Source: an uncultured bacterium (lineage in GTDB: Bacteria > Planctomycetota > Phycisphaerae > Phycisphaerales > SM1A02). Taken from it: 64,000 nt of DNA. Below, in pieces: positions 18,934 to 27,761 of this stretch (positions are counted from its first letter, which is position 1; each line of letters opens with the position of its first letter). The translations under genes and the position numbers were made by a program. The DNA is taken from NCBI GenBank assembly GCA_903919715.1, contig CAIXJC010000010.1, positions 124,001 to 188,000 of the forward strand, given 5' to 3'. A model generated the notes under the pieces. It made no database searches. It was given only the letters and a program-made list of their open reading frames with translations, and had not been told where the DNA came from.

Positions 18934-20727
18934 TCAGTGTCCGGGCGGCGTTGCTGGAACTGCTACCGCTCCTGCAGAACCTGCCGCAGGAATCGGCACT
19001 GAACTCGTTGCGCCCTTGCTCTGAAGCAATTCAGCGATTTCTTTTCCTGAAGCATCAGTGCGGCGCTGCGCAAGATCAAGAGCTGTACGACCCGTTGCAT
19101 CCTTTGCATTCAAGTCGGCCTTTGCTTCGATCAACAACTTTGCCTTCTCCGTTGTTCCCGAAAGTGCAGCGAGTTGAAGCGGCGTGTATCCCTGCTTGTT
19201 CACCGAATTAACATCCGCATGCTTGTTGATCAGGATGCGAACGCTCTCAAGCTTTCCACTACGAACTGCACGCATGAGTGCAGAGTCGCCGGTCACGCCG
19301 TCTTTCACATTCAAGTCGATGTTTGGATTTGATTCCAACAAGACTGCAACGGTCTCTGGCTTCCCGATTCCCGCAGCCCAGATCAGCGGCGTCAAACCAT
19401 TGACATCAATCACAGTCGCGTCAGCTCCCTTGGCCAACAGGATCTTGACTGTCTCTGCTGAACCTAAACCGCAACCCCATGTGAGTGGCGTTCCGCCGAT
19501 CGAGTCACGTGCGGTCAAGCTTGCACCTGCATCTACGAGCAATTTCGTTGACTCAACGCTTCCGGTTTCAGCTGCGAGCGTCAATGGTCCTTTGCCTGTT
19601 CGATCTTGAGCATTGATGTCAGCCTTTGCTGCAATCAGAAGCGCAATGATCTCGGCTCGATTTTCGCGCGCCGCCCAGTGCAGAGCGGTTCGGCCGGTAT
19701 CACCATCAACCTGATTGACATTTGTGCCTGCAATGGCGATCAATTCTTTCACTTTAGCGACATTGCCCTGTTGAGCAGCGAGTACCAATTCACTTGTCGG
19801 TAAGGTCGCGGTTCGCTGCGTTGGAGGTGGTGGCGTTGGACGATCACCAGCAACCATTGGTCGTTTAATCATGACACTCACAGCGGATGCCTTGGGATGA
19901 TCAGTCGCGATGGTCACTTTGATTGCGCGTCCTTGTTCTTCCCACTTCGCCCAGTCAATGTTCATGATGTGCTCAGTCGCCGCATCAGGGCTGATGTTGG
20001 AGATCACTGGTGGATTAACTCCAGTAATTTTGAAAGCCTGTCCGTCGGCAGCAGCCACGACGAGTTTGCCGTCTAAATTTCCGGCGGCATCAGCCTTCGC
20101 TGGACCTTCGATGACATCGGGCGTGATCGTGACATACGCCGCAACATGTCCCTCAACAGTGAGGATGATTGGGGCAGCACCTTCAATCTGGAATGTCACG
20201 CGCTTCGAGAGGCTGATCCCTTGCTTTGGTCCTGGCTTCAGCGTGATTTCCATCTCCGTCGCGCCACCAGCTGGAATTGGATCCTTCGGTGCATTCGCCG
20301 TCGTACAACCGCAACCTGGGATGGCTCGTGCAATCGTGACTGGCTTATCCGTCACATTGCGAATGATCAACTTTCCTGTCTTCGGCACGTCCGCTTGCAT
20401 CTCGCCCAGATCAAGGACTGGCGGATCGAAGACGATTGGTGGCGGACCAGACGGAACGGCTGCGTCGCCTCCCTGCTCAGGCTTCACCATCGAAGTCTGA
20501 TCCACAACCTGATTCACCGGCTTCGTGGCAGACAAGTCACGCGCAGTCGTCGTTCCAGGCTTCTGATTGTGGGATGACACGACCCCGTCGGAAGAGCTCC
20601 CTGGCGGCTTCTGAGGAATGACAACTGGACCCTCACTTGGTGCAGGCGCCTGCGACAATGCGAAGTTTGTCGTTGCACCAACAATCGCGAGTGCCAAGAA
20701 AAAACGGTGGTTGGAAAAGAGTTTCAT
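18934..20727 (-). CDS. Exported DUF1573 protein with ankyrin repeats
   Basis: A 597-residue protein with an N-terminal signal peptide (about 1-25, ending FALSQA), a Pro/Ser-rich linker, and a DUF1573 domain (about 98-195, with the typical GCGCTTA motif at 138-144), an immunoglobulin-like fold common in secreted Planctomycetes and Bacteroidetes proteins. A second beta-rich segment follows, then seven to eight ankyrin repeats (about 312-580) with TALHWAA and TPLQLAA signatures. It probably binds partners outside the cytoplasm. The gene is monocistronic, followed by a strong terminator. Confidence 0.88.
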   Translation of the reverse strand: MKLFSNHRFFLALAIVGATTNFALSQAPAPSEGPVVIPQKPPGSSSDGVVSSHNQKPGTTTARDLSATKPVNQVVDQTSMVKPEQGGDAAVPSGPPPIVFDPPVLDLGEMQADVPKTGKLIIRNVTDKPVTIARAIPGCGCTTANAPKDPIPAGGATEMEITLKPGPKQGISLSKRVTFQIEGAAPIILTVEGHVAAYVTITPDVIEGPAKADAAGNLDGKLVVAAADGQAFKITGVNPPVISNISPDAATEHIMNIDWAKWEEQGRAIKVTIATDHPKASAVSVMIKRPMVAGDRPTPPPPTQRTATLPTSELVLAAQQGNVAKVKELIAIAGTNVNQVDGDTGRTALHWAARENRAEIIALLIAAKADINAQDRTGKGPLTLAAETGSVESTKLLVDAGASLTARDSIGGTPLTWGCGLGSAETVKILLAKGADATVIDVNGLTPLIWAAGIGKPETVAVLLESNPNIDLNVKDGVTGDSALMRAVRSGKLESVRILINKHADVNSVNKQGYTPLQLAALSGTTEKAKLLIEAKADLNAKDATGRTALDLAQRRTDASGKEIAELLQSKGATSSVPIPAAGSAGAVAVPATPPGH

Positions 20728-20754
20728 GAGTGATTCATCCTTTTTACTGTGTCG

Positions 20755-20780
20755 GGTTACTGGTTCTGGTTACTGGTTCT
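20755..20780. repeat. 13-bp tandem repeat, two perfect copies
   Basis: The unit GGTTACTGGTTCT occurs twice head to tail in the 264-base gap between the DUF1573-ankyrin gene and the MEMO gene, 28 bases upstream of the former's start. No promoter or known operator can be assigned; the rest of the gap shows no clear gene. Confidence 0.6.
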
Positions 20781-20991
20781 TAAGTCTGTGGTTTGTCGTG
20801 AAGAAAACAGAGAAGGTCAAGTCAACTTTGGAGTCAGAATGGTCATGATAGACCAGAGCCGACTGCCGCAGAGGCTGACCCCAACTATCGGTCATTCGCA
20901 TTTGAACTTGAGCCTGCTCGACATGAATGCAATATTTCATATTGAAGCGGCAGATAAAACATTGCAACCCGCCATACACTCCCCGACCCTT

Positions 20992-22206
20992 ATGGAGCAA
21001 ATACCCGCACACCGTGAGCGACCGCATGTCCGACAATTCATGCCAATCGCAGTTGAGAATCCAGAAAAGAAGGTTTTCCTAGCTCTGCGGGACCCTGCGA
21101 ACCTGCGTGGAGACGGCAACAGCCCCGTCATCCCGCCTGAGTTGCTTCCCCTGCTGTCGCTATTTCAGGGAGAACGAACCCTCGAAGAGATCAGCGAGAC
21201 AACAGGTGCGCCTCGAGACTTTCTTGTTCAACTCGTGACAGTCCTGGACGATGCAGGTCTGTTATGGGGACCGAATTGCGACCGACTTGAGAAAGAAGCA
21301 ATGGACCGTGTTCGTGCAAGCGGTGCATTCCCCGCCGGTGCGGCGAATTCCATCGGTCAGGATGCAGCCGAAGCAACCGCAAGCATTCGAAGTTTTCTCG
21401 ACGCTGCGGAAGATCCAGAACTCGAGGGTGAAATCTTAGGGATCGTTGCGCCGCATCTTGATTATGGCCGTGGCGGAAAAACATATGCCGCCGCATACAA
21501 AGCATTCGGTGCGGAGACCAAAGTCGATCGCATCGTCGTTCTTGGAACCAATCATTTCGGTGCAGGCGATGGAGTTGTGATGAGTCGATTTGGATTTAAC
21601 AGCCCGTTCGGCATTTTTCACGCCGACACCGCCTTCATCGACCTTCTCCACAAGAAACTTGGCGAGCGACTTTTTAAGGATGAAGTTGATTATCTCGGAG
21701 AACACTCGATCGCAATCCACCTCCCATGGATTCACACCGTGTTTGGAAATGTTCCCGTGGTTGCAGCGCTCGTTCCAAGTCCACTCGTCCCGCTTCTCTC
21801 TGATGATGGCGCGCGAGTTTCATTCGATGAATTTGTAGACGCACTGCGCGATTCAATAGCCGCAGCACCCGGACGAACGTTGATCATTTCCAGTGCGGAT
21901 CTGAGTCATGTCGGTCCGCAATTCGGAGATGAAACTCCCATCGGCGCAGAGATCCGCAAGCAGGTTGAGTCGTACGATCGATCGCTTCTTGCCACGTATC
22001 TGGAGGGAAACATGCAGAGTTTTCTGCACAAGGTCACCCGAGACGGAAATCATCAACGTTGGTGCAGCATCGGCAATATGACTGCGGCCAAACTGATCAC
22101 TGGAGGACTTCCAGAACTTGTCGAATATTCTCAAAGCCCAACGGAATCTGACCCGCAGGGAAATGCGCTCGTCTCAAGCGCAGCCCTTGTTCTGATGAAA
22201 GTCTGA
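20992..22206 (+). CDS. MEMO-family protein (AmmeMemoRadiSam system protein B)
   Basis: About 404 residues: an N-terminal winged helix (RDPANL, then LPLLSLFQGERTLEEIS) fused to a MEMO1-type domain from about residue 125. The metal and active-site residues of the MEMO/LigB fold are present: His in APHLDYG, His in GTNHFGAG, Asp/His in SADLSHVG and Cys in RWCSIGN. MEMO proteins resemble nonhaem-iron dioxygenases and bind copper or iron; bacterial role is unsettled. The start at 20992 keeps the conserved RPHVRQFMPI region; longer in-frame starts back to 20749 seem spurious. AMMECR1 and radical SAM partners are not nearby. Confidence 0.85.
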   Translation: MEQIPAHRERPHVRQFMPIAVENPEKKVFLALRDPANLRGDGNSPVIPPELLPLLSLFQGERTLEEISETTGAPRDFLVQLVTVLDDAGLLWGPNCDRLEKEAMDRVRASGAFPAGAANSIGQDAAEATASIRSFLDAAEDPELEGEILGIVAPHLDYGRGGKTYAAAYKAFGAETKVDRIVVLGTNHFGAGDGVVMSRFGFNSPFGIFHADTAFIDLLHKKLGERLFKDEVDYLGEHSIAIHLPWIHTVFGNVPVVAALVPSPLVPLLSDDGARVSFDEFVDALRDSIAAAPGRTLIISSADLSHVGPQFGDETPIGAEIRKQVESYDRSLLATYLEGNMQSFLHKVTRDGNHQRWCSIGNMTAAKLITGGLPELVEYSQSPTESDPQGNALVSSAALVLMKV

Positions 22207-22213
22207 GTCTGCC

Positions 22214-22690
22214 GTGATCGCCGTCCTGCAGCGAGTGACTCGAGGGAAAGTCGAAGTTGGATTGGGAGTAACACCCGACGCTGGTAAGAAGGTTGTCGGA
22301 TCGATTGAACGTGGCCTCGTGGTGTTGTTGGGCATCGCATGCGGCGACGGCGATACCGATGTGCAGTGGATGGCGAAGCGAATCGTTTCTCTACGAATTT
22401 TTAGTGACGAAAGTGGCAAGACGAACTGGGATATTCGCCAGGCGCAAGGTTCGGTTTTGCTCGTCAGCCAATTCACCCTGCTTGCAGACCTTTCAAGTGG
22501 CAATCGACCAGGATTCAGTCACGCTGAAGTACCAGAAGCGGCACGCATCCGATGCGGCGAAGTTGCAGCGCAGATTTCTGCTGCTGGCATTGCCGTCGAA
22601 CAAGGAGAATTCGGAGCCCACATGCTCGTTACTCTCGAGAACGACGGACCTGTGACCATCGTGCTGGATTCCAAGTTGCACGCGAAGTAG
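22214..22690 (+). CDS. dtd: D-aminoacyl-tRNA deacylase
   Basis: A 158-residue homodimeric enzyme that removes D-amino acids or glycine from mischarged tRNA. It has the first catalytic motif SQFTLLAD and the cross-subunit proline motif NDGPVTIVLDS. The usual RRP after SQFTL is NRPGF here. GTG start 7 bases after the MEMO stop, so the two are probably co-transcribed. Confidence 0.92.
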   Translation: MIAVLQRVTRGKVEVGLGVTPDAGKKVVGSIERGLVVLLGIACGDGDTDVQWMAKRIVSLRIFSDESGKTNWDIRQAQGSVLLVSQFTLLADLSSGNRPGFSHAEVPEAARIRCGEVAAQISAAGIAVEQGEFGAHMLVTLENDGPVTIVLDSKLHAK

Positions 22691-22726
22691 TCCTGCTCGG
22701 CACTCGCAGCAATGCACTGCAGCAAT

Positions 22727-22766
22727 AAAAAAAGAACCTGCCGCAGAACAAACTCGCGACAGGCTC
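22727..22766 (-). terminator. Intrinsic terminator on minus strand, after UDG gene
   Basis: On the minus strand the arms 22766-22756 and 22744-22734 pair fully when G-U pairs are allowed (GAGCCUGUCGC with GCGGCAGGUUC), followed by seven U (22733-22727). On the plus strand the same stem has mismatches, so the signal is directed at transcripts from the UDG side. Confidence 0.7.
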
Positions 22767-22808
22767 CTCGTGGGGGTATTTTTATCTCTGCGATCGAATC
22801 AAAGCCGT

Positions 22809-22913
22809 TTACGACTCGATCTTTCTCAGCAGATTTTCGAACCGTTTCCTTTCCACTTCCTCCAAAGACTTATACGCACTCTCACTGCAATTCGTTGCAC
22901 GAATCGAAGTCAA
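22809..22913 (-). CDS. Possible 34-residue ORF between UDG gene and its terminator
   Basis: After the UDG stop the minus strand keeps an open frame with coding-like character, ending in an amphipathic charged helix (SLEEVERKRFENLLRKIES) and a stop at 22809. There is no ATG in frame; TTG at 22913 preceded by GGGGA at about 9 bases is the best start. Upstream the frame remains open into the UDG gene, out of frame with it. It may be a small protein, a degraded gene end or chance. Confidence 0.25.
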   Translation of the reverse strand: MTSIRATNCSESAYKSLEEVERKRFENLLRKIES

Positions 22914-22957
22914 ATACGCATCTTCCCCAAAGGATGTTCGGTACTCAGTTGAAATTT

Positions 22958-23815
22958 TTAGACTGTCGGGGACTCGGTGATCCGCCGAACGACTGCCTTG
23001 AGGTCGGACCACACTTCCATTCGCGTTTCGGTGGTGTAATTCCGAAGCAGATAATTTGGGTGATACGTCGGCATCAGAGCGATTGGACCGCGCCCGCTGG
23101 CCGAGGGCGGAATCCACTCAGCCCAAACCCCGCGCAATTTTGAAATTCCAGTGTCGACCTTCAGAAGCAGCTTGGTCGCCGGACCGCCCAGAGTGACAAT
23201 GACCTTTGGGTTGACGATGAGGATTTGATCGACAAGATACGGACCGCATCGCTCTATTTCTGCTGGAAGCGGAGTTCGATTCTCCGGTGGCCGACTCTTG
23301 ATGATATTGGCGATGTAGCAATCTTCTCGTCGAAGACCAATCGCTCGAATCATTTCATCCAGTTTCTGACCTGCAAGTCCAACAAATGGGCGACCCATCC
23401 GATCCTCGGTCTCACCGGGTGCTTCCCCGACAAAGAAAATGTCGGCATCTGGGTTGCCCTCTCCAAAGACCGTTTGGATACGACCTCGAACCGCGGTGCA
23501 ATATTCACATTCCGAATCATGTCGCTCTTTGAGTTCGAGAAGCCTCCGGGCCTGTTCCGTCATGGAACCGTCTGCGGGCGGCAAACTCACTTGATTGGAA
23601 GATTCGCCAACGAGTGGCGTGAATGACCGAGTGGATGTCGTCAGCATCGCAGGTTGCGTGACATTCAATACAACATCAATAGGCTTGGAAACAACACTCT
23701 GGATTTCATCGTGAACGTCCTCGACGATTTCGTTCACCGCTTGCGAGCCAATGGGGACATCCAACATCCCCATCAATAGTTCGGTCTGGATCGCTTGCTT
23801 CGCTGCTTTGGACAC
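22958..23815 (-). CDS. Family 4 (Fe-S) uracil-DNA glycosylase
   Basis: About 285 residues. After an unconserved N-terminal extension (about 95 residues), the family-4 UDG core shows the iron-sulfur Cys pair CEYC, motif GEAPGETEDRMGRPFVG, a third Cys in DCYIANIIKSRPP, ENRTP, a fourth Cys in IERCGPYL, and the late THP-like motif TYHPNYLLRN. It excises uracil from deaminated DNA. GTG at 23815 is preferred, with GAGGG seven bases before; TTG at 23818 is possible. A terminator follows at 22727-22766. Confidence 0.9.
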   Translation of the reverse strand: MSKAAKQAIQTELLMGMLDVPIGSQAVNEIVEDVHDEIQSVVSKPIDVVLNVTQPAMLTTSTRSFTPLVGESSNQVSLPPADGSMTEQARRLLELKERHDSECEYCTAVRGRIQTVFGEGNPDADIFFVGEAPGETEDRMGRPFVGLAGQKLDEMIRAIGLRREDCYIANIIKSRPPENRTPLPAEIERCGPYLVDQILIVNPKVIVTLGGPATKLLLKVDTGISKLRGVWAEWIPPSASGRGPIALMPTYHPNYLLRNYTTETRMEVWSDLKAVVRRITESPTV

Positions 23816-23890
23816 CAATTATCCCTCGATGCCAATAAGAAATTCAGATTCACGCGCCCAGCCAACGCCAATCTCTCAGTTGGCCTTCAC

Positions 23891-24472
23891 TTACTTCGAC
23901 TTTCGTCCATCAGCTTTCACGGAACTCTCCGTCAACTGAAACATGGACTGCGTTCGCAGAACCAATCCGCAATCACTTCGAAGATGCCAACTTTGAACAT
24001 GGATCTCCGATCGGTAACGCTGAAGATCGATAACCGAAAGATTCGCCTTCGATGTGACTGGATCGACCCAGTCGCAGACCAAGGATTCGTTATCTCGCGC
24101 GTGCGCAAGCATTTCCTTGTAAGTGCCCAGATAGAGATGTTCAGCGAGAGTCTCGGTCTGAACGGTCGTCATGAATTTGACGGTTTCGCAGAGGCTCTCT
24201 TCATGATCGTGCTCACCGGCGCATGGAACATTGTTCGACAATCCGCGCTCTGGAAGAACATGTGGCTGATCCGTCACAACTTCACAGAGGCAAAGCTTGT
24301 CCTGTTGAAAGCGAATGGAATGTCCTCCGCGGAAAATCCATGCTTCCGCTTCAATTCCACCGTTTTCGATGCGCTTGCGGCTATCGATCGCAAAGAACTC
24401 CGGATGAATCGCCTTTCGGTACAGGAGCATTGTGTATGACTGAAGGCTGTTGGTCTTTGCGATAGGGTTCAT
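23891..24472 (-). CDS. Conserved hypothetical protein, DUF2617-like
   Basis: A 193-residue soluble protein beginning MNPIAKTNSLQSYTMLLYRK, then AIHPEFF and RGGHSIRF; this resembles the HPELF and GH-[VI]-x-W pattern I associate with DUF2617, but I cannot confirm it. It has no signal peptide or membrane helix and no catalytic motif that I recognise. It lies between the UDG gene and RNase P RNA on the same strand, 75 bases upstream of UDG, and may be co-transcribed with it. Function unknown. Confidence 0.6.
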   Translation of the reverse strand: MNPIAKTNSLQSYTMLLYRKAIHPEFFAIDSRKRIENGGIEAEAWIFRGGHSIRFQQDKLCLCEVVTDQPHVLPERGLSNNVPCAGEHDHEESLCETVKFMTTVQTETLAEHLYLGTYKEMLAHARDNESLVCDWVDPVTSKANLSVIDLQRYRSEIHVQSWHLRSDCGLVLRTQSMFQLTESSVKADGRKSK

Positions 24473-24610
24473 AGGTCTCTGCGAGTCTAACGACTCTCAT
24501 TTTAGAATCAACACTTTTGTTTGCGTAATTTCGCAGATGCGGTGTTCCGTTCATCTGACGAGCACAAGTCCTTGTGCACAAGCAGGTTTCATCAGAAAAA
24601 ACTTGTCAAT

Positions 24611-24640
24611 AAAAGAGGGCGGACCCTTTCGGATCCGCCC
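24611..24640 (-). terminator. Intrinsic terminator of RNase P RNA
   Basis: On the minus strand GGGCGGAUCC, loop GAAA, GGGUCCGCCC and then UCUUUU. The stem begins a few bases after the mature 3' end of rnpB. Confidence 0.85.
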
Positions 24641-24644
24641 AACG

Positions 24645-25014
24645 CGCGTGGTCGTAAGCCGAATTCTGTTCCCTTGCGGGCGACAATCATTTCTCTCTGG
24701 ACCACCGTTGCCGATGGTCTCGAAGCACGCTACCCGTCCTCAACCTACGGACAGCAGGTGGCGAAAAACACGCCTGAGGACTGCTTGCGCTTGCACGCGG
24801 TGGGGTTTGCCATGCCTCCTTCGTCACCGAAGGAGCGGTGCGCTCTTACCGCACCTTTTCACCCTTACCGTTGCCGTGAGGCACCGGCGGTTTGTTTTCT
24901 GTGGCACTGTCCCGAGCCTGCATCGAGGCTGGTGGTCATTAGCCACCACCGTGTCCTACCGTGTTCGGACTTTCCTCGCCCGACAGATGTCGGGGGCGAT
25001 TGTCTGACCACACA
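24645..25014 (-). ncRNA. rnpB: RNase P RNA, bacterial type A
   Basis: The catalytic RNA that trims tRNA 5' leaders, about 370 nt on the minus strand. Hallmarks: GAGGAAAGUCCGAACACGG near the 5' end (P3/P4 region), ACAGUGCCACAGAAA, GGUAAGGGUGAAAAGGUGCG (P10-P12 side), and the 3' conserved ACAGAAUUCGGCUUAC. The ends pair as P1 (GUGUGGUC at about 25013-25006 with GACCACGC at 24653-24646). An intrinsic terminator follows directly. Exact ends are estimates from P1. The region also contains spurious open frames, which are not genes. Confidence 0.95.
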
Positions 25015-25039
25015 TGGAGGGTAGTCGTAGACTCCCATC

Positions 25040-26044
25040 GTGGCGAATCGAAACGGGAAGGATAATTTTGACGGCAACGGTCATTCGCCACAGGCTTTGT
25101 GCGTCTGGTCGGACTCGCCACTGGGCGACTGGTTATTGCAAGGCATTCGATCGAGCGGCTTACATGTGGTGGCGATCGGCTCACACGATGCGCAAGTGCG
25201 AAGTTGCCTGGGATCGAGCGGTGAGGCGTATTCAGACCTTCGAATTTTTTCTTCGGCGATGCGTGGGATACCCCTGCTCTTCGTTGGCTTTGGAAACGCC
25301 ACAGCGCGCACCGCCATCGCATCGAATCATCCGGTCGTTTTCACAACCGAACCGTGGCTTGATCGATTCTCGTACGGCGCAAGCGATATCAACGAAACGA
25401 CTCTGCCTGGCATTCCACTCGATGGAAAATTTGCGCAAGCGACTGAAATCTTTACACAAGCTGGTTCTCCAGATATTGCACAAATCACGTCGCTCGGTTC
25501 AATCGAACATGGATCAATTCTCGTGCGAATCCACGAAGCTGCGAGTTTTCTTCTGCAGTGGATGGGGTTGCCAGATCGCGTGAGCGCCTCCGTAGGCGGA
25601 GCGAGAATTGCGCGTTTTCGCGATGACCATCCCGATTCTGCAAGCAGGTCTTTCCGTTCATGGATTGGATCATTCGCATTGACTTGCCAGTTTTCTGACG
25701 GCCGCGCTGGGCTGATCATGGCTTCAAATCAGCATCCTTCATGGAGCCGAAGTGCATTGGCTTGCGGTTCATTTGGCGCAGTACGAGTTGACGATGCCAC
25801 GCTGGATTGGAGGGATGCTTCAAATGCCATCATCGAACTCACTGGTTCGACGCCAAGCGAAATGGAATCGATGGACCACTCCGCTTTCATCGGCCACACA
25901 CTGCGCAGTGGCGCGAGGATGCTCATTCCAAATCGTCACAACCATGCACAGAGCCGCGCCTTCATCGAGGCAGCTTGTTTGAGTGCATTCACACTTGAAT
26001 CTGAATCGCCGTCCAAGATTGCTGAGATCCTCGGCGACGGTTGA
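25040..26044 (+). CDS. Gfo/Idh/MocA-like protein, apparently degenerate
   Basis: A 334-residue protein with no sure match. The N-terminus could be a Rossmann fold (VWSDSPLGDWLLQGI, then LHVVAIGS), and the rest follows the course of Gfo/Idh/MocA oxidoreductases, with ARTAIASNHPVVFTTEPWLD at the place of the EKP motif and GSFGAVRVDD late. The catalytic Lys of EKP is replaced (TEP), and the GG-x-D-x-G-x-H helix is also lost (GSILVRIHEA). GTG start at 25040 lies 25 bases from the divergent rnpB 5' end. Family assignment is tentative. Confidence 0.5.
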   Translation: MANRNGKDNFDGNGHSPQALCVWSDSPLGDWLLQGIRSSGLHVVAIGSHDAQVRSCLGSSGEAYSDLRIFSSAMRGIPLLFVGFGNATARTAIASNHPVVFTTEPWLDRFSYGASDINETTLPGIPLDGKFAQATEIFTQAGSPDIAQITSLGSIEHGSILVRIHEAASFLLQWMGLPDRVSASVGGARIARFRDDHPDSASRSFRSWIGSFALTCQFSDGRAGLIMASNQHPSWSRSALACGSFGAVRVDDATLDWRDASNAIIELTGSTPSEMESMDHSAFIGHTLRSGARMLIPNRHNHAQSRAFIEAACLSAFTLESESPSKIAEILGDG

Positions 26045-26154
26045 TCGCATGGCGATATTGCGCTCTGCAAAGAGGCAGAGTCAAGCAAACAACTTATTGC
26101 CAGTTGTTATTGCGATTTGTGAATACGAGTTGTTATTACAAGTTGCAGAGACGA

Positions 26155-26475
26155 TTACAGAACAATGCCTGAAATCTTCACTTGAACGTACGACTGACGA
26201 TGTCCCTTGTGTCGTCGATATCCCTTGCGTCGGCTGTACTTGTTCAAGATGGTCTTCGCTCCACGCTTGAGACCAATGATCTCAGCTGTGACTGAAGCCT
26301 TGCTCAAATAGGGTGCACCAATCGTCGCAACGGAACCGTCCTCTTTGCCGACAGCAAGAACCTTGCCGAAGGTAAGCGTCGTCGTTCCTTCTGGAATCTT
26401 GCGGAGGTCGATGTCGATCACGTCGTCCTTGCGGACCATGATCTGAGTTCCACTATCTTCAATAATCGCGTACAT
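26155..26475 (-). CDS. rplU: 50S ribosomal protein L21
   Basis: A 106-residue large-subunit protein binding 23S rRNA. It starts MYAIIEDSGTQIMV and contains the family signature KYSRRKGYRRHKGHRQ and YVQVKISGI at the C-terminus. The ATG at 26475 fits the family exactly; an upstream in-frame ATG would add seven residues. The gene for L27 (rpmA), its usual neighbour, is not next to it; instead it follows the aminotransferase gene by 17 bases on the same strand. Confidence 0.95.
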   Translation of the reverse strand: MYAIIEDSGTQIMVRKDDVIDIDLRKIPEGTTTLTFGKVLAVGKEDGSVATIGAPYLSKASVTAEIIGLKRGAKTILNKYSRRKGYRRHKGHRQSYVQVKISGIVL

Positions 26476-26492
26476 GGGGCGTAGAGTGTACA

Positions 26493-27689
26493 TCAAATCT
26501 TGGAATCCGCCAATTGCCTTAAAGGGCGGGCTTTGAGGCGTCTTTGAGCCTCCCGCATTGTTTCATCCCGCTTGCAGAAAGCGAAGCGAAGCCAACGCCG
26601 ATCTGGGTTCGTTGGATCATAGAAAGCACTCGCTGGAATCGTTGCTACCCCCGCTTTGACGAGAACTTTTGCAGCGGTGACATCGTCCGAAAATCCAGCA
26701 CTCACCGCATCCGCCAAGATGAAATACGACCCTTCTGGATGCACACAGCGAAAGCCTGTCTCTTGGAGAATCTCCAGCATCAATGCACGGCGCCTGGAAT
26801 AATCGCGCCGAAGTTCTTCGAGATAGGAGCCATCATCGCATACCGCATTGAGCGCATCCGCTGCGGCCCGTTGAAGTGGCGTTGCAGCGCAGAAAGTCAG
26901 AAACTGATGCGCCGATCGGATTGCACGAGTGATTGGTTCGGGCGCAATAGCCCATCCGATTTTCCATCCAGTCAGTGAAAATGTTTTACCGAGACTGCCC
27001 ATGATCACCGTTCGCTCCCGCATTCCTGGGAGCGCCGCAATCGATCGATGGGAGTGCGCATAGGTGATTGCGTCATAGACCTCATCGGAGAGGACCAACG
27101 CATTGAACTCCTTCGCAAGCGCAGCAACAACTTGATACTCAGCTGCATCAAACATTCGTCCACTTGGATTATGCGGAGAATTGAAAATGATTGCACGAGT
27201 GCGCTTCGAAAACACCGGACGCAGCAATGCGTCAGTGATGCGAAAGTCCGGACCATCCAATCGCACTCGTCGCGCCGTTGCGCCAGCCATTGCGACGCAT
27301 GCGGCATATGAGTCATACGAAGGATCAAGGAGCACGATCTCATCGCTTGGATTGCAAATTCCAAGAAGCGTCGCAGCGATCGCCTCGGTGCAGCCTGCCG
27401 TCACCGTGATCTCTCGCTGGGGATCTGCGGCAAATCCGCACATTGTTTCGGTGTAGCGGCTGATAGCACGATTCGTTTCTGGCAAGCCAAAGGCGCGTGC
27501 GTATTGACCGAAACCGGCGTCAATCGCACGCTTTGCCGCATCTTTCACGAAATCTGGACCATCAAAGTCGGGAAAACCCTGCCCTAAGTTGACGGCGTTG
27601 TGTTCGACCGCCAATCGGCTCATCGTGCTGAAGATCGATTCTCCAAATGGTGCGAGCCTGGAACTGGTGTGCTGGGTGATCTCTGCCAT
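26493..27689 (-). CDS. Class I/II PLP-dependent aminotransferase (kynurenine/methionine aminotransferase type)
   Basis: A 398-residue fold-type I transaminase. It has NLGQGFPDFDGP and the GQYARAFGLPETN block, typical of the KAT/YbdL branch, TAGCTEAIAATLLG, NSPHNPSGRMF, LSDEVYDAITY, and the PLP lysine in GSLGKTFSLTGWKIGWA. C-terminal Arg in RWLRFAFCK binds substrate carboxylate. Likely substrates are methionine, kynurenine or glutamine, but this is inferred. MAEITQH at 27689 has AAGGAG upstream; an in-frame ATG at 27713 is possible, while still earlier starts overlap the divergent gene. Confidence 0.85.
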   Translation of the reverse strand: MAEITQHTSSRLAPFGESIFSTMSRLAVEHNAVNLGQGFPDFDGPDFVKDAAKRAIDAGFGQYARAFGLPETNRAISRYTETMCGFAADPQREITVTAGCTEAIAATLLGICNPSDEIVLLDPSYDSYAACVAMAGATARRVRLDGPDFRITDALLRPVFSKRTRAIIFNSPHNPSGRMFDAAEYQVVAALAKEFNALVLSDEVYDAITYAHSHRSIAALPGMRERTVIMGSLGKTFSLTGWKIGWAIAPEPITRAIRSAHQFLTFCAATPLQRAAADALNAVCDDGSYLEELRRDYSRRRALMLEILQETGFRCVHPEGSYFILADAVSAGFSDDVTAAKVLVKAGVATIPASAFYDPTNPDRRWLRFAFCKRDETMREAQRRLKARPLRQLADSKI

Positions 27690-27761
27690 ATTGAATTCTC
27701 GCTCCTTCGTCATCAATGTATGCGGTGGACATCTTTGCCAATCGTCTGCGATGATAGAGGC

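Noticed and set aside
24450-25024. Open frames of 167-185 codons on the plus strand
   Set aside because: They cover RNase P RNA, which explains the sequence conservation; the peptides show no family.
26088-26108. Inverted repeat AACAACT/AGTTGTT and repeated AGTTGTTATT words between the Gfo-like gene and rplU
   Set aside because: Seven A/T-rich pairs without a proper T run; could be part of a terminator region, but not supportable.
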